Assembly: GCA_965261255.1 (NCBI GenBank)
Contig: CBDHCQ010000004.1
Span: 2,666,001 to 2,730,000 of the forward strand
DNA: 64,000 nt
Direction of reading: 5' to 3'
From: Bin80 sp965261255
GTDB lineage: Bacteria; Bacteroidota; Rhodothermia; Rhodothermales; Bin80
Part shown: piece by piece, positions 42,146 through 52,394 of the stretch
How positions within the stretch are numbered: the stretch's first letter is position 1
How the letters are laid out: each line of letters starts with the position of its first letter
The notes under the pieces: model-generated
Told to the model about the DNA's origin: nothing
Databases searched by the model: none
The model's input: the letters and a program-made list of their open reading frames with translations, nothing else
Position numbers and translations under genes: made by a program

Positions 42146-43132
42146 TCAGTTTAGGTTGTTAGCTTGCATCCAACGATCATTGTAGGTCTTGCTCATGTAT
42201 TTTGTCCCCGAATCGGGTAGCAGAACCACCGCCAGCGCATCAGGAGTAAGTTCTTGACCGTGTTTTTCGAGCCATTCAAATGCGCCAGCTAATGCAAGAC
42301 CACTGGATGATCCTACGAATATAGCCTCTTCTTTGACCAATCGCCGTGCCATATGCATAGCGTCCCTGTCGCTCACGCGTATATAGTCATCAATGAGGTC
42401 CATGTGCATGTTTCCTGCCAAATATTCTTTGCCCGCACCTTCAATCTGATGGCTGTATACCTCTTCGGGATCAATGATACCCTCATGAAAATACTTATAG
42501 TACGTGGACCCATAGGGATCAACACCAATTACACTGATCTTGGTATTTTGCTCCTTTAGGTATCTCGCACTTCCCGAGATTGTGCCGCCCGTGCTTGCTG
42601 TCGCAAAGAAGTGCGTAATCTGCCCTTGCGTCTGCTGCCAGATTTCCGGACCGGTAGTCTGGTAATGTGCATTCACGTTGGCCTCATTGAAATACTGGTT
42701 AAGATATATGCTACCCTGAACCTCTGTCGCAATCCTCTCGGCTACGCTGTAATAGGAGCGCGGATCATCGTGAGTGACATCCATTGGACAAATCACCAAT
42801 TCTGCCCCGAAGGCTCTGAGAAGGTTTCGTTTCTCCTGGCTGACCTTCTCCGTCAGTGCAAAGATACACCGATAACCTCTAGCTCTTGCAGCCTGTGCAA
42901 TACCCACACCGGTATTTCCGCTTGTAGCTTCAACCAATGTGCCGTTCGGCTTCAACTGACCGGACTTCTCTGCTGCCACAATCATTGAAACACCAATCCG
43001 ATCCTTAACTGACCCTCCCGGATTAAAGCACTCCAGCTTAACCAAAACCCTGCAAGGCAGACCTTCTGCCAGCTGATTCAGTTGTACAACTGGGGTGTTG
43101 CCGATTGTGTCCAAGATGTCTTTGTGCCACAT
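42146..43132 (-). CDS. Cysteine synthase / cystathionine beta-synthase family PLP enzyme
   Basis: 328 residues, fold type II PLP enzyme. The active-site lysine is in ECFNPGGSVKDRIG near residue 45, the phosphate loop in VEATSGNTGVGIAQAA near 66-81, and STGGTISGSARYLKEQ near 180. The sequences DDPRSYYSVAERIATEVQGS and YLNQYFNEANVNAHYQTTGP, with DYIRVSDRDAMHMARRLVKE, resemble the catalytic core of cystathionine beta-synthase more than bacterial CysK, but no CBS regulatory domain follows. It could make cysteine from O-acetylserine or cystathionine from serine and homocysteine. Diverges from lon across 217 bases. Confidence 0.88.
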   Translation of the reverse strand: MWHKDILDTIGNTPVVQLNQLAEGLPCRVLVKLECFNPGGSVKDRIGVSMIVAAEKSGQLKPNGTLVEATSGNTGVGIAQAARARGYRCIFALTEKVSQEKRNLLRAFGAELVICPMDVTHDDPRSYYSVAERIATEVQGSIYLNQYFNEANVNAHYQTTGPEIWQQTQGQITHFFATASTGGTISGSARYLKEQNTKISVIGVDPYGSTYYKYFHEGIIDPEEVYSHQIEGAGKEYLAGNMHMDLIDDYIRVSDRDAMHMARRLVKEEAIFVGSSSGLALAGAFEWLEKHGQELTPDALAVVLLPDSGTKYMSKTYNDRWMQANNLN

Positions 43133-43349
43133 TTTAACTTCGTCTGCTCGTTATTGAACGTGAAACTAAAACAATTGGTTACCAATCATGGCTAAAACGA
43201 CATTTTGTCATCCAATATTCTGATTGGCGCAGTTTTTGACAATTCCTCTAATAAGCCTTCTTAAATTCCATCATGAATTATTGGTCTTGAATGCTATCCT
43301 CAGACAATCTGACTGAAATCTCATCTCTCACCAATCTCTGAGACTGAAA

Positions 43350-45746
43350 ATGAATACGTCTGATCCTCAGGTACTGCCCATTCTGGTCCTCCGCAATACG
43401 GTCCTCTTCCCGGGAGCCATACTGCCGATCACGGTAGGGCGCAATGCCTCGCTGCAACTGATACGTAATACGGTCAACCAAAACAACCTCTTTGGGGTGA
43501 TCTCTCAGCGAGAACGGGAAATCGACGACCCAGAGGCCGAAGATCTATACGGCGTAGGCACCGTGGCTACAATTCTGAAGATGACCAAGATGCCGGATGG
43601 TGGAAAAAACATAATTATTCAGGGGGAAACCCAGTTCAAAGTTGAGGAATTCACGCAATCAAGGCCCTATTTCAAGGCACAAATCGAAGCACTTGAGGAA
43701 TATGAAGACCTGCCGGACGATGTCGAAAAAAAAGCCTTGAAGCATACGATAACAAATTTAGCCATTGACATCGTAGACCTCTCACCAAACCTTCCAAATG
43801 AAGCGGCTGACGCCATACAAAAGATCAAGTCCCTCACACTGCTGATCAACCTTATCGCCTCGCAGCTGCAAATCAGCGTTCAGGAGAAACAGACGCTTCT
43901 GGAGACTACGTCATTAAAAGATCGTGCAGAACTGTTGATCAAGCACCTGAACAAAGAAATCGAGGTTCTGAAAGTTTCGAAGAAAATCCGTGCGCGCATG
44001 AGTGATGATGTGGATAAGCAGCAACGGGAGTTTCTTCTCAGGCAGAAAATGAAGGCTATCCAGGATGAGTTGGGAGAGGGATCAAGCGATAATGAGCATG
44101 CTGAGCTGCACGAGCGGGCCAAGGAAAAACAACTTCCTGAGCATGTCATGAGTGCGTTCGAGAAGGAGATGAAAAAGCTTGAACGTTCAAACCCCGTCAT
44201 GCCTGATTATGCAGTTACACGTAACTACGTAGACTGGATCCTCGACCTGCCCTGGACTGAATACACTGAGGATCAACTGGATATCGCGCACGCTGAGCAG
44301 GTTCTCGAGGAAGATCATCACGGATTGGAAAAAGTCAAGCAGCGCATACTGGAGCACTTGGCCGTGCTCAAGCTCAAGGGAGATATGAAGGCTCCTATTC
44401 TGTGCTTCCACGGCCCTCCTGGAGTTGGTAAAACCAGTCTTGGCAGAAGCATTGCCCGTGCGATGGGGCGTAAATTCATCCGAGTCAGCCTCGGGGGAGT
44501 CCACGATGAAGCGGAAATACGCGGTCACCGACGCACATACATTGGTGCATTGCCCGGCCGCATACTACAGGGACTTAAAAAAGCTGGCTCTGCCAATCCA
44601 GTGTTCATGCTGGATGAAATTGACAAAATTGGTAACATTCATAGAGGGGATCCCTCCAGTGCTCTACTAGAGGTGCTTGACCCGGAGCAGAATAACGCCT
44701 TCAATGATCACTACCTAGAGCTGGATTACGACCTGTCTAACGTACTGTTTATCACGACTGCGAATTCGCTGCATACAATTCCTGCGCCGCTTAGAGATCG
44801 CACGGAAACCATCGAGATATCTGGATATACGCAAGAGGAAAAACTAGCTATCGCTCAAGGATACCTAGTTCCGCGCCAGATTGAGCGTAACGGCCTTGAC
44901 GAGACGCAGTTCACACTTGATGAAGCAGCATTAAACTATATCATCGACGGATATACCCGTGAATCCGGAGTCCGAAACCTTGAACGCACGATTGGGAGCG
45001 TGGCACGTGGTGTTGCAAAAAGAATAGCAGCCGAAGAAATCACTGAGTCGACGGTATCGAAAGATGATGTCGAGACGTATCTGGGGGCCCGTAAGTTCTT
45101 TAGCGAAATAGCTGAACGAACAGAAGTCCCTGGTGTCGCCACCGGACTTGCGTGGACACCTACAGGCGGCGATATCCTGTTTGTAGAGGCCTCCGTCTCC
45201 CGTGGAAGCGGTGAACTTATTCTAACCGGTAGCCTGGGAGACATTATGCAAGAGTCCGCCAAAGCTGCTCTCAGTTACATCAAAGCACGTGCGGATGAGC
45301 TGGAAATCCCACAGCATGCCTTCAAGCATTACGATGTACATGTACATGTTCCCGCTGGTGCCGTCTCAAAAGACGGCCCCAGTGCCGGTGTTGCGTTACT
45401 CTCTGCGCTCGTATCAATCTATTCGCAGCGGAAAGTGCAACACGATCTGGCAATGACCGGTGAAATCACACTCCGCGGCCTCGTATTACCCGTTGGGGGC
45501 ATCAAGGAAAAGGTTCTAGCCGCTAGACGAGCAGGGATTAAACATGTCCTCCTGCCGTCCAAAAATGAGAAAGATATAAAGGAGATCAAACCCGAAACGC
45601 TGGAGGGACTGAACGTCCACTATGTCCGACGTATGAGCCAAGTTCTTGACATGACGCTGGACACAACCGCAATCCGGCATCCCGGGGAATTCTTCACAGC
45701 ACCTGCACCGAGTAATGGTGCACATCAAGGGACATCCCCTTCCTAG
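43350..45746 (+). CDS. lon: ATP-dependent Lon protease
   Basis: 798 residues, standard length. The LAN substrate domain (residues 6-200) starts with LPILVLRNTVLFPGAILPIT. The AAA+ module has Walker A GPPGVGKTSLG near 355, Walker B PVFMLDEIDKIG near 418 and a sensor Arg region. The C-terminal serine protease shows KDGPSAGVA (catalytic Ser near 675) and GGIKEKVLAARRAGI (catalytic Lys near 718). Lon removes damaged and regulatory proteins. The gene is alone and diverges from the PLP enzyme gene; a TTGACA at 43236 is followed by A+T-rich DNA, but no clear -10 at good spacing. Ends in a four-base convergent overlap with the next gene. Confidence 0.97.
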   Translation: MNTSDPQVLPILVLRNTVLFPGAILPITVGRNASLQLIRNTVNQNNLFGVISQREREIDDPEAEDLYGVGTVATILKMTKMPDGGKNIIIQGETQFKVEEFTQSRPYFKAQIEALEEYEDLPDDVEKKALKHTITNLAIDIVDLSPNLPNEAADAIQKIKSLTLLINLIASQLQISVQEKQTLLETTSLKDRAELLIKHLNKEIEVLKVSKKIRARMSDDVDKQQREFLLRQKMKAIQDELGEGSSDNEHAELHERAKEKQLPEHVMSAFEKEMKKLERSNPVMPDYAVTRNYVDWILDLPWTEYTEDQLDIAHAEQVLEEDHHGLEKVKQRILEHLAVLKLKGDMKAPILCFHGPPGVGKTSLGRSIARAMGRKFIRVSLGGVHDEAEIRGHRRTYIGALPGRILQGLKKAGSANPVFMLDEIDKIGNIHRGDPSSALLEVLDPEQNNAFNDHYLELDYDLSNVLFITTANSLHTIPAPLRDRTETIEISGYTQEEKLAIAQGYLVPRQIERNGLDETQFTLDEAALNYIIDGYTRESGVRNLERTIGSVARGVAKRIAAEEITESTVSKDDVETYLGARKFFSEIAERTEVPGVATGLAWTPTGGDILFVEASVSRGSGELILTGSLGDIMQESAKAALSYIKARADELEIPQHAFKHYDVHVHVPAGAVSKDGPSAGVALLSALVSIYSQRKVQHDLAMTGEITLRGLVLPVGGIKEKVLAARRAGIKHVLLPSKNEKDIKEIKPETLEGLNVHYVRRMSQVLDMTLDTTAIRHPGEFFTAPAPSNGAHQGTSPS

Positions 45747-45973
45747 GTTGCCTCGGCTTCGGCAGAATCTTTTTCGTCGGCGGATGATTCTGGTGTGTTG
45801 AAGATCTCAGAACACTCTCCGGAGACGTAATCAGCAAAGGTACTTATAGCTTCGACGGTTGTATTCAGCGTCTGCGTGGCTATAAACTCAACCTTTTGAT
45901 CCAGTCCAAGCTGTCCAAAAACACGCTTGGCCTCAGCAAACGTGTCACGGTTATCTTCCTTTTGCGTGCTCAT
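45743..45973 (-). CDS. Small acidic hypothetical protein
   Basis: 76 residues. Two amphipathic helices are probable (FAEAKRVFGQLGLDQKVEFI and TLNTTVEAISTFADYVSGEC), followed by a strongly acidic tail (SSADEKDSAEAEA). No membrane span or cysteine motif. It overlaps the convergent lon 3' end by four bases and diverges from rsgA across 76 bases. Codon use looks ordinary, so I take it as a real gene, but I do not recognise the family. Might be a stress or envelope-linked small protein; function unknown. Confidence 0.55.
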   Translation of the reverse strand: MSTQKEDNRDTFAEAKRVFGQLGLDQKVEFIATQTLNTTVEAISTFADYVSGECSEIFNTPESSADEKDSAEAEAT

Positions 45974-46049
45974 TTTCGGTGCGCCTTAAGTAAATTACTC
46001 ATGTTCTTGTAATACGTGTACGCGGACGCTCTGTTGCGATCAACCATTA

Positions 46050-46991
46050 ATGCTCATGCACACCGGCACAGTGGTTCGTTCCACTGGAACCTGGATTGAT
46101 GTCTCGGTCGAGGGGAAAATGATCCCTTCGCGCATTCGCGGTCGAATGCGTCTGGATCATGAAGACAGTACGCAGCCGATCGCCGTAGGCGATCGCGTCG
46201 GTCTCGTGATTCAAAAAGACAACACCGGATTAATCACCCAGGTCCATCAGCGATATAACTGTCTACAGCGCCGGGCTGCGGGACGCAAAGTACGGAAGCG
46301 TCAAATTCTTGTGGCAAATGTTGATTTTACATGGATTGTTCAGGCAACTCAACAGCCTGCACTGAACTGGAGACTGGTTGATCGCCTGCTGATTGCCTGC
46401 GAAACACAAGACATTCCGGCAGGGCTGGTGATTAATAAGATGGATCTGGCTACACCAGATCTCTCAATATCAGTCAGAGAGCTGGGTGAGTATTACCGGA
46501 AGTTGGGTTACCCAGTCGTGCTGACCAGTGTGAAGGAGCGGGTCAACCTGGAGACATTGTGCAACCTGTTTTCCGACAAGATTAATGTGCTATTAGGGCC
46601 CTCAGGAGTTGGTAAATCTTCGCTTCTTAATGCCATTGATCCTGAGATAAATATTCCTACAAAATCTGTCAGCGACAAAACAAATAAGGGACGTCATACA
46701 ACAGCGCATACCGAACTGCACTCACTGATCACTGGTGGCAGTGTCATGGATACACCGGGCATACGCGAATTTGGTCTTCTGGATATTAATCCGTGGGAAC
46801 TTGCGCATCACTTCCCGGAGTTCAGGCCACATCTCACGAGATGCCGCTTCCCTGCCTGCACACACGATCATGAACCGAACTGTGCTGTGAAGCGTGCACA
46901 TATGATGGAGAGAATCAGCGACGAACGCTACGAAAGCTATCTCAATATCCTTTATACCTTACGTCTTGGCGATGCTGATATAGGACGCTGA
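46050..46991 (+). CDS. rsgA: Ribosome small subunit-dependent GTPase A
   Basis: 313 residues (an in-frame ATG two codons on is an alternative). RsgA is a circularly permuted GTPase that helps late 30S maturation. The OB-fold N-terminus (TGTVVRSTGTWIDVSVEG) is followed by the permuted G motifs: NKMD (LVINKMDLA) near 130, then G1 LLGPSGVGKSSLLNAI near 183, the switch SDKTNKGRHTTAH, and G3 DTPGIREFGL near 230. The C-terminal zinc site is CRFPACTHDHEPNCAVK. Its stop overlaps the start of the next gene by one base, although the products are unrelated. Confidence 0.95.
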   Translation: MLMHTGTVVRSTGTWIDVSVEGKMIPSRIRGRMRLDHEDSTQPIAVGDRVGLVIQKDNTGLITQVHQRYNCLQRRAAGRKVRKRQILVANVDFTWIVQATQQPALNWRLVDRLLIACETQDIPAGLVINKMDLATPDLSISVRELGEYYRKLGYPVVLTSVKERVNLETLCNLFSDKINVLLGPSGVGKSSLLNAIDPEINIPTKSVSDKTNKGRHTTAHTELHSLITGGSVMDTPGIREFGLLDINPWELAHHFPEFRPHLTRCRFPACTHDHEPNCAVKRAHMMERISDERYESYLNILYTLRLGDADIGR

Positions 46992-48337
46992 TGCTCAGAT
47001 CTATTGGACTGGCTGCGCTTGGTTTAATCATTCTGGAGTGCTCGTGTATTGCCGCACAGTACCGTATTGAAGCTCTGACGCCAGCATTCGGATATTCAAT
47101 AGCTGCAGGCGATTCAACTCTGGCGATCGGCGATCCCAGTGCAGCGGATGGAAGCGGCATGATCTGGACCTACCGTCAAAAACCACAGGGGGGATGGACC
47201 CCAGCGCTGACGCTGGAGGGCACCCCCAAAGACAGCTTAGGCTACAGCTTGGCCGCGGATGGCCATTTATTGGTCGCTGGTGCCCCTGGAAACCGAAGAG
47301 CCTATTTTTATGATCTTCGTGATAACCAGCTTCCTCAACCCCTGAGCTTCGTTGCGCAGGATACAGATGGCTATGGACGAGCAGTGGCCATGCACGGTAT
47401 TTTCGCGGCTGTGAGCAGCCCAGCAAATCAATTTGGACGCGGGCGCATAGACCTTTATATACAGTCTCCACAGAATGAATGGAACTGGACACAAACCCTT
47501 CACGGAGAGTCTGGCGGTGAGGCCTTTGGGCAGGCGCTAGCAATGGATTCAGAAATCCTGCTGGTCGGCGCACCTCAGGCCTACGAGCCACGTGGGGAAA
47601 GAGCCGGCCTTGCCTACATCTACGAAAGAACCTCTGGCTCAGACTGGCGACTCCAAGCCGAACTTCGTGGCGGTTCTGCCGGATATGAGCATGCGTTCGG
47701 CACGAGTGTTGCCTTGGGAACATACAACCAATACATACGCGCGGTCGTAGGCGCACCCGGTGCCTCGCTTGTCTACATCTATACTCTAGGGGTGCCTGAT
47801 TGGGAACAGACCTACTCGTTCACGCCTGTTCCACCAGTACCATCAACAAAAGCGGGCACCAGCATCGCATTGGCTGAAGATCATGTCATTATAGGAGCCC
47901 CATCAAGCTCATCTGCACAAAATGGTTTCGTATGGGTCCTGCGTCTTGACGAGTTCGGGGCAGGTTCGCACCGCGTGAATATCCAGGGTGGTGCCACATT
48001 CGGCCATGCTATTGTGGCTTGGAAAGATCAGTATGCGATTACGGAACCCGGTGTCGCAGTGCACATTTTCGCAAAAAACAGTGTGCTCTCCCGCAAAGAA
48101 ACCCCTGAACTTATCAAACTGGAAGCGTACCCTAACCCGTTCACCGAATCCATAACCATCACACTCTCGAGCAACGCACCTGATCAATTGTTCATCTCTG
48201 ACATCTACGGACGCCTGATCACTTCCATTGCAAGAAAGGGACAGAGCCACATTCACTGGAACCCGCGTGCACTGGCTGCGGGAATATATATAGTTTCAGC
48301 CGGGACGATCTCTAAACCGATCATCAGGTTGCCCTGA
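46991..48337 (+). CDS. FG-GAP-like repeat protein with T9SS type A sorting domain
   Basis: 448 residues. After a signal peptide (LAALGLIILECSCIAAQ) come six or seven FG-GAP-like repeats of about 50 residues, each with a GYSLAADGHLLVAGAPGN type core (others: GRAVAMHGIFAAVSSPAN, GQALAMDSEILLVGAPQA, GTSIALAEDHVIIGAPSS). The last 75 residues are a type IX secretion sorting domain: KLEAYPNPFTESITITLS, LFISDIYGRLITSI and ALAAGIYIVSAG. This sends the protein through the outer membrane for surface attachment or release, and is direct evidence that the organism has T9SS. Ligand unknown; FG-GAP repeats often bind carbohydrate or protein. Starts inside the rsgA stop (TGATG) and is 9 bases from the convergent alr gene. 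Confidence 0.85.
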   Translation: MLRSIGLAALGLIILECSCIAAQYRIEALTPAFGYSIAAGDSTLAIGDPSAADGSGMIWTYRQKPQGGWTPALTLEGTPKDSLGYSLAADGHLLVAGAPGNRRAYFYDLRDNQLPQPLSFVAQDTDGYGRAVAMHGIFAAVSSPANQFGRGRIDLYIQSPQNEWNWTQTLHGESGGEAFGQALAMDSEILLVGAPQAYEPRGERAGLAYIYERTSGSDWRLQAELRGGSAGYEHAFGTSVALGTYNQYIRAVVGAPGASLVYIYTLGVPDWEQTYSFTPVPPVPSTKAGTSIALAEDHVIIGAPSSSSAQNGFVWVLRLDEFGAGSHRVNIQGGATFGHAIVAWKDQYAITEPGVAVHIFAKNSVLSRKETPELIKLEAYPNPFTESITITLSSNAPDQLFISDIYGRLITSIARKGQSHIHWNPRALAAGIYIVSAGTISKPIIRLP

Positions 48338-48346
48338 CACAAGCGA

Positions 48347-49495
48347 TTACTTTACAATTACCCGCCGAAGAAGCGGGGAGATCCCTGAAAGGATCACGTG
48401 CGGTGTTGAGTCACAAATGCTAGCAATTTTACTCACCGAATTAACCGCTCCTGGATCTGATGCTATGATTTCGACTACCTGGCCGGGTTTTGCATCTAGT
48501 GCCTGCGCAATACTGATCATGGTTGCATTCATACTTACACGGCCAACGATCGGACAAACTACACCTTCAATCCTGAATGCCCCCTTATTCGACAGACGAT
48601 GGTCTACGCAGGCGTTATATCCTGTTGGTATCAAAGCCAGTGTAGTGACCTCAGAAGCTTGCCAGGTGAGTCCATAGCCGACCCTCTCTCCCGGATCAAT
48701 CGTCCTTAAACTTCGCAGGCGTGATTGGACGGACAAAGCTGGTCTAAGAGACAGACTACGAGATGGATGGGTGTCAAATCCGTACAAACCGAGTCCCACC
48801 CTTGCTACATTCCCAACAGCCCCCTGCGTCCACGCGGTTCCGGCGGTATTGGCGATATGTAAATACTGCACACGATCGCGATGTGGTTCAATCTGCGTAT
48901 TCCATCTTGAAAGTTGTGTCCTGGTAAAGTCAATATTGCTGCCCGAGGCATCCGCAAAGTGAGAGCAGATGCCCTCCAACTCCAAACTAGGTGCACTGGT
49001 AACTAGGTGCAATGCCTCATTAAACTCTGAAGGTGCAACGCCGTGACGATGTAGTCCGGTATCAACTTTAAGATGCAACCTGCATTGGGATTGGCGATGG
49101 GTTGCTAGATTTTTGAGTTGTTCCAAATCTCCCACCATGAAGGCTACATTACGCAACCGGCTGCTCAGGATATTTTCTGAGGGTGTGAATCCCATAACCA
49201 GGAGAGGTGTACGGATGCCCTCATTCCGCAGAATCAATGCTTCATGGTACCCGTCTACCACAAAGAACGGACATTCCGCCTTATCAAGTACTCGGGCTAC
49301 ATGAACTAACCCGTGACCATAGGCATTGCTTTTCAGAACCGGGGCTACGGCTGTGTTTCCACATATTCCCTGGAATACTTTCAAGTTGTACTCTAAGGCC
49401 GATCGGCTCACATTGACCTGAACTTGACGCTGATACGTGTATCGCCGAGCTCTCAGCTTCCTGAATACTCCACGCATCCATAAACGGGGCTTCAT
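48347..49495 (-). CDS. alr: Alanine racemase
   Basis: 382 residues from the ATG at 49495; the reading frame opens one codon earlier at a TTG. Alr makes D-alanine for peptidoglycan with PLP. The PLP lysine lies in VAPVLKSNAYGHGLVHVA, the beta-barrel includes HLKVDTGLHRHGVAPSEF, and the C-terminal domain carries the catalytic tyrosine region (ERVGYGLTW) with IPTGYNACVDHRL and VGRVSMNATMISI. The N-terminus (about 25 basic residues before NVSRSALEYNLKVF) is longer than usual. The start overlaps the topA stop by one base (TGATG), so it is translationally coupled to topA. Confidence 0.93.
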   Translation of the reverse strand: MKPRLWMRGVFRKLRARRYTYQRQVQVNVSRSALEYNLKVFQGICGNTAVAPVLKSNAYGHGLVHVARVLDKAECPFFVVDGYHEALILRNEGIRTPLLVMGFTPSENILSSRLRNVAFMVGDLEQLKNLATHRQSQCRLHLKVDTGLHRHGVAPSEFNEALHLVTSAPSLELEGICSHFADASGSNIDFTRTQLSRWNTQIEPHRDRVQYLHIANTAGTAWTQGAVGNVARVGLGLYGFDTHPSRSLSLRPALSVQSRLRSLRTIDPGERVGYGLTWQASEVTTLALIPTGYNACVDHRLSNKGAFRIEGVVCPIVGRVSMNATMISIAQALDAKPGQVVEIIASDPGAVNSVSKIASICDSTPHVILSGISPLLRRVIVK

Positions 49496-51891
49496 CAAGC
49501 CTTTTTTCTCCGCCCTCTTACCCTGCGCGGTTGGGTGGCTTTCTCATTAAGAAGCTTAATGGCTTCTTCCAGCGTCACGTGCTCCAAATTACGCTGGCCT
49601 TTGATCGATGCATTCAGTTTTCCGCGCTTAACAAATGGGCCGTACCGTCCATTATCAAAGTACACCATCTCCCCGGAATCAGGATCTTTGCCCAGCTTAA
49701 TTGGAAACCTCAGGAGATCCAGGGCAAGCTCCAGGTCTACATCTTCCGCTTGAACGTGCTTGGGGATTGATTTTCTCTGTGGCTTGGTTTTGGAGCCCTC
49801 AGGTTCCGAGATTTCCAGATAGGCACCATACTTGCCATTCTTAAGCAGTATGGGTTTTCCATTTTCAGGATGAACGCCCAACTTCTCAGCAGGTGTTTGC
49901 GTAGCAGTTAGAAGTGATAGCAATTGCTCCTCGTCCAGATCTGCAGGCAATAAATTGTCGGGAATCCCACTGCGGATTTCCCGCCCACCCACAGTAGCCT
50001 GTACATAGGGTCCGTAGCGTCCAACACGGACTACACATTGACTCCACTTGGGAGAGGTGATTGTAGATATCTCACGGGCGTCTGCCTGATCCAGGGCGTT
50101 TTCTACAAGTTTCTGAATTCCCTCCTCTCCCTGATCGATTGAGTAGAGAAATGCCTGCCCATCCTCCTTGCCTTGCGCAATCTCGTCGAGGCGTTTCTCC
50201 ATTTGAGCAGTGAAGCCTATATCTACAAAGGAATCAAATCGTTCCTCCATCAACGCAGTCGTAGCAAATGCGCGGAGGGTCGGACCAAGTGTCCTGCCGG
50301 ATAGAATCGCGCTCCCTCTGTCCTGAATTGTACCGATAATCGTAGCGTACGTACTCGGCCGACCAATACCTTTCTCTTCTAAATTCTTGATCAGGGATGC
50401 TTCTGTGTAACGGGCAGGGGGCTTGGTTTCGTGGCATTTCGATTCAATATTGAGGCATCTCAACGGCTGTTGTTCACGAAGTGCGGGGAGGCGTTGGGCT
50501 GCATCCTTCTTCGTAGCCTCGGGATCATCGGTGCCCTCGGCATAAACCTGCAGAAACCCCCTGAATAATACTTCACTTCCCGTAGCCCGAAAATGTACCG
50601 GCTCTGAGTCGGATAGGGTTGCAGTGGAGATTACACGCGTATCTCGAATCCTGGCATCCACCATTTGACTTGCAACAGTGCGTTTCCATATGAGGTCGTA
50701 CAGCTTATATTCATCTCCGCTCAACCTCAGCTCGGCAGCAGTTTTCATGTCTCGGCCAGCAGGCCGGATTGCTTCGTGAGCTTCCTGAGCATTGCTCACC
50801 TTGCTTTTGTATCTACGTACGTGGCTGCTAAGATTTTCTGCCCCATACTTACGCTGAATAACATGTCGAACACCCTGTAAAGCTTCCTTTGAGAGCGTGA
50901 CCGAGTCTGTCCGCATGTAGGTGATGAATCCTCGTTCATATAGTTTCTGCGCCACCCTCATTGTTTTTCTTGCTACCCATCTGAGCTTACGACTCGCTTC
51001 CTGCTGTAGTGAGGAGGTGATGAAGGGAGCCGCAGGTTTCCGTGAACGTTCTTTGTACTCAACACTTGTAACACTCCAGTAAGCCGATGGCAAGCGGGCA
51101 ACCAAGTGCTCACCCTGTTGCTTGCTCAACAACAGTATCCCCGAATCCTTCAATGACTCTTTGAGCCGGCCGGTGTTATCGTCAAAATCACGTCCAATTG
51201 CCAGTCGGCGTTCACCAAGATGTGTCATGGTTGCAATGAATTCACCTGTATTGGCCTGTAGTGTCGCCGCTAGATCCCAGTACTGGGCTGGAATGAATGC
51301 CATGCGTTCCTTCTCTCGCAGGACCAACAGCCGAACAGCTACACTCTGAACGCGCCCTGCACTCGTTCCACGGCCAATCTTACGCCATAAAACCGGGGAG
51401 ATCTTGTAACCCACCAGACGATCAAGTACTCTTCTTGACTCTTGAGCTTCTACCAGGTCCAGGTCCATTGCCCGGGTGTTTTCGAGCGCTCTGTGGATTG
51501 CCTCTTTGGTAATTTCGTGAAATACCATTCGGTGAACAGGCACTTTGGGTTTCAAAACCTCTACCAGATGCCAGCCAATGGCCTCACCTTCACGATCTTC
51601 GTCCGTTGCAATCAGGAGTTTATCTGCACGAGCAAGTGCATCCTTAAGCTCCTTGACGACCTTGCGTTTATCTGGCGGAATGATATAAAACGGTTTGAAC
51701 TTACCGTCTGCAAGCCGCACAGCAATGGATGCCCAAGGCTCTTTCTTATATTTGGCCGGAACTTGTTTTATTCCATTGGGCAAATCCCGGACATGCCCCA
51801 GACTGGCCATAATCTTGTATTTGGAAGACGGTAGAAACCGTCCAATCGTTCTAGCCTTGGTGGGAGACTCAACAATTACCAGACTGGGCAT
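49495..51891 (-). CDS. topA: DNA topoisomerase I
   Basis: 798 residues. TopA relaxes negative supercoils by a 5'-phosphotyrosine step. The Toprim domain starts at MPSLVIVESPTKARTIGRFL, with ATDEDREGEAIGWHL near 95, GRVQSVAVRLLV near 178, and the active tyrosine in ERGFITYMRTDSVTLS near 322. After the cleavage domain come EKGIGRPSTYATIIGTIQDR and C-terminal repeats (VGRYGPYVQATVGGREI, LKNGKYGAYLEI, YFDNGRYGPFVKRG) of the zinc-less type. Cysteine zinc fingers of E. coli TopA are absent, which is common in this phylum. The basic tail ends RVRGRRKKA. Coupled to alr. Confidence 0.96.
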   Translation of the reverse strand: MPSLVIVESPTKARTIGRFLPSSKYKIMASLGHVRDLPNGIKQVPAKYKKEPWASIAVRLADGKFKPFYIIPPDKRKVVKELKDALARADKLLIATDEDREGEAIGWHLVEVLKPKVPVHRMVFHEITKEAIHRALENTRAMDLDLVEAQESRRVLDRLVGYKISPVLWRKIGRGTSAGRVQSVAVRLLVLREKERMAFIPAQYWDLAATLQANTGEFIATMTHLGERRLAIGRDFDDNTGRLKESLKDSGILLLSKQQGEHLVARLPSAYWSVTSVEYKERSRKPAAPFITSSLQQEASRKLRWVARKTMRVAQKLYERGFITYMRTDSVTLSKEALQGVRHVIQRKYGAENLSSHVRRYKSKVSNAQEAHEAIRPAGRDMKTAAELRLSGDEYKLYDLIWKRTVASQMVDARIRDTRVISTATLSDSEPVHFRATGSEVLFRGFLQVYAEGTDDPEATKKDAAQRLPALREQQPLRCLNIESKCHETKPPARYTEASLIKNLEEKGIGRPSTYATIIGTIQDRGSAILSGRTLGPTLRAFATTALMEERFDSFVDIGFTAQMEKRLDEIAQGKEDGQAFLYSIDQGEEGIQKLVENALDQADAREISTITSPKWSQCVVRVGRYGPYVQATVGGREIRSGIPDNLLPADLDEEQLLSLLTATQTPAEKLGVHPENGKPILLKNGKYGAYLEISEPEGSKTKPQRKSIPKHVQAEDVDLELALDLLRFPIKLGKDPDSGEMVYFDNGRYGPFVKRGKLNASIKGQRNLEHVTLEEAIKLLNEKATQPRRVRGRRKKA

Positions 51892-52394
51892 TGGTTAAAA
51901 CTTTATTTGCGGCGCAGTTCACGCGCGGAAGCAAGCAACGTTCCAATGATAAACTACGAAGATTAGATAACCGGACAGAAACCTGCGTAACTAATCCAGC
52001 TTTCAAGTTATTATTGGGGCCAGTGTTGTTCCTGCTAAGATATAGGATAATTCCTGCCTGACTAGAGCATGTGTACACCAGCCGCGACTTTTGTAGAATG
52101 ATTGAATTTCGATTTCACCAACGACGCATATTCAGAAGATAGTTTTGCGATAGTTCAACAGAAATAATTTTCAGATTGGTGACCAGCCAGGCAATCTGAC
52201 GGAGCACTACGGCGTAATCTATCTCCCCACAAAGCCCCATATCATTGAGACATATCATATCCTGGAAAAACCAGAAACGGAGTTTGGCGACAATCAAATA
52301 ATGAATCTGAGGATATTCAAGTAATGAAGCTGGTTTCGTAATGAGATTTTGAGTTAATTGAGTTCCAGAATAGATAATTGGATAATCAGTGACA
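51892..52394. other. Intergenic, A+T-rich
   Basis: 503 bases between topA and the sulfatase gene, visibly richer in A+T than either side. It must hold both promoters. A minus-strand frame of 112 codons (52115-52453) overlaps the sulfatase start and has no family signal; I do not call it. Confidence 0.4.

Noticed and set aside
43236..43241. TTGACA upstream of lon as a sigma-70 -35 box
   Set aside because: No -10 element at 16-18 bases, and promoters in this phylum have a different consensus.
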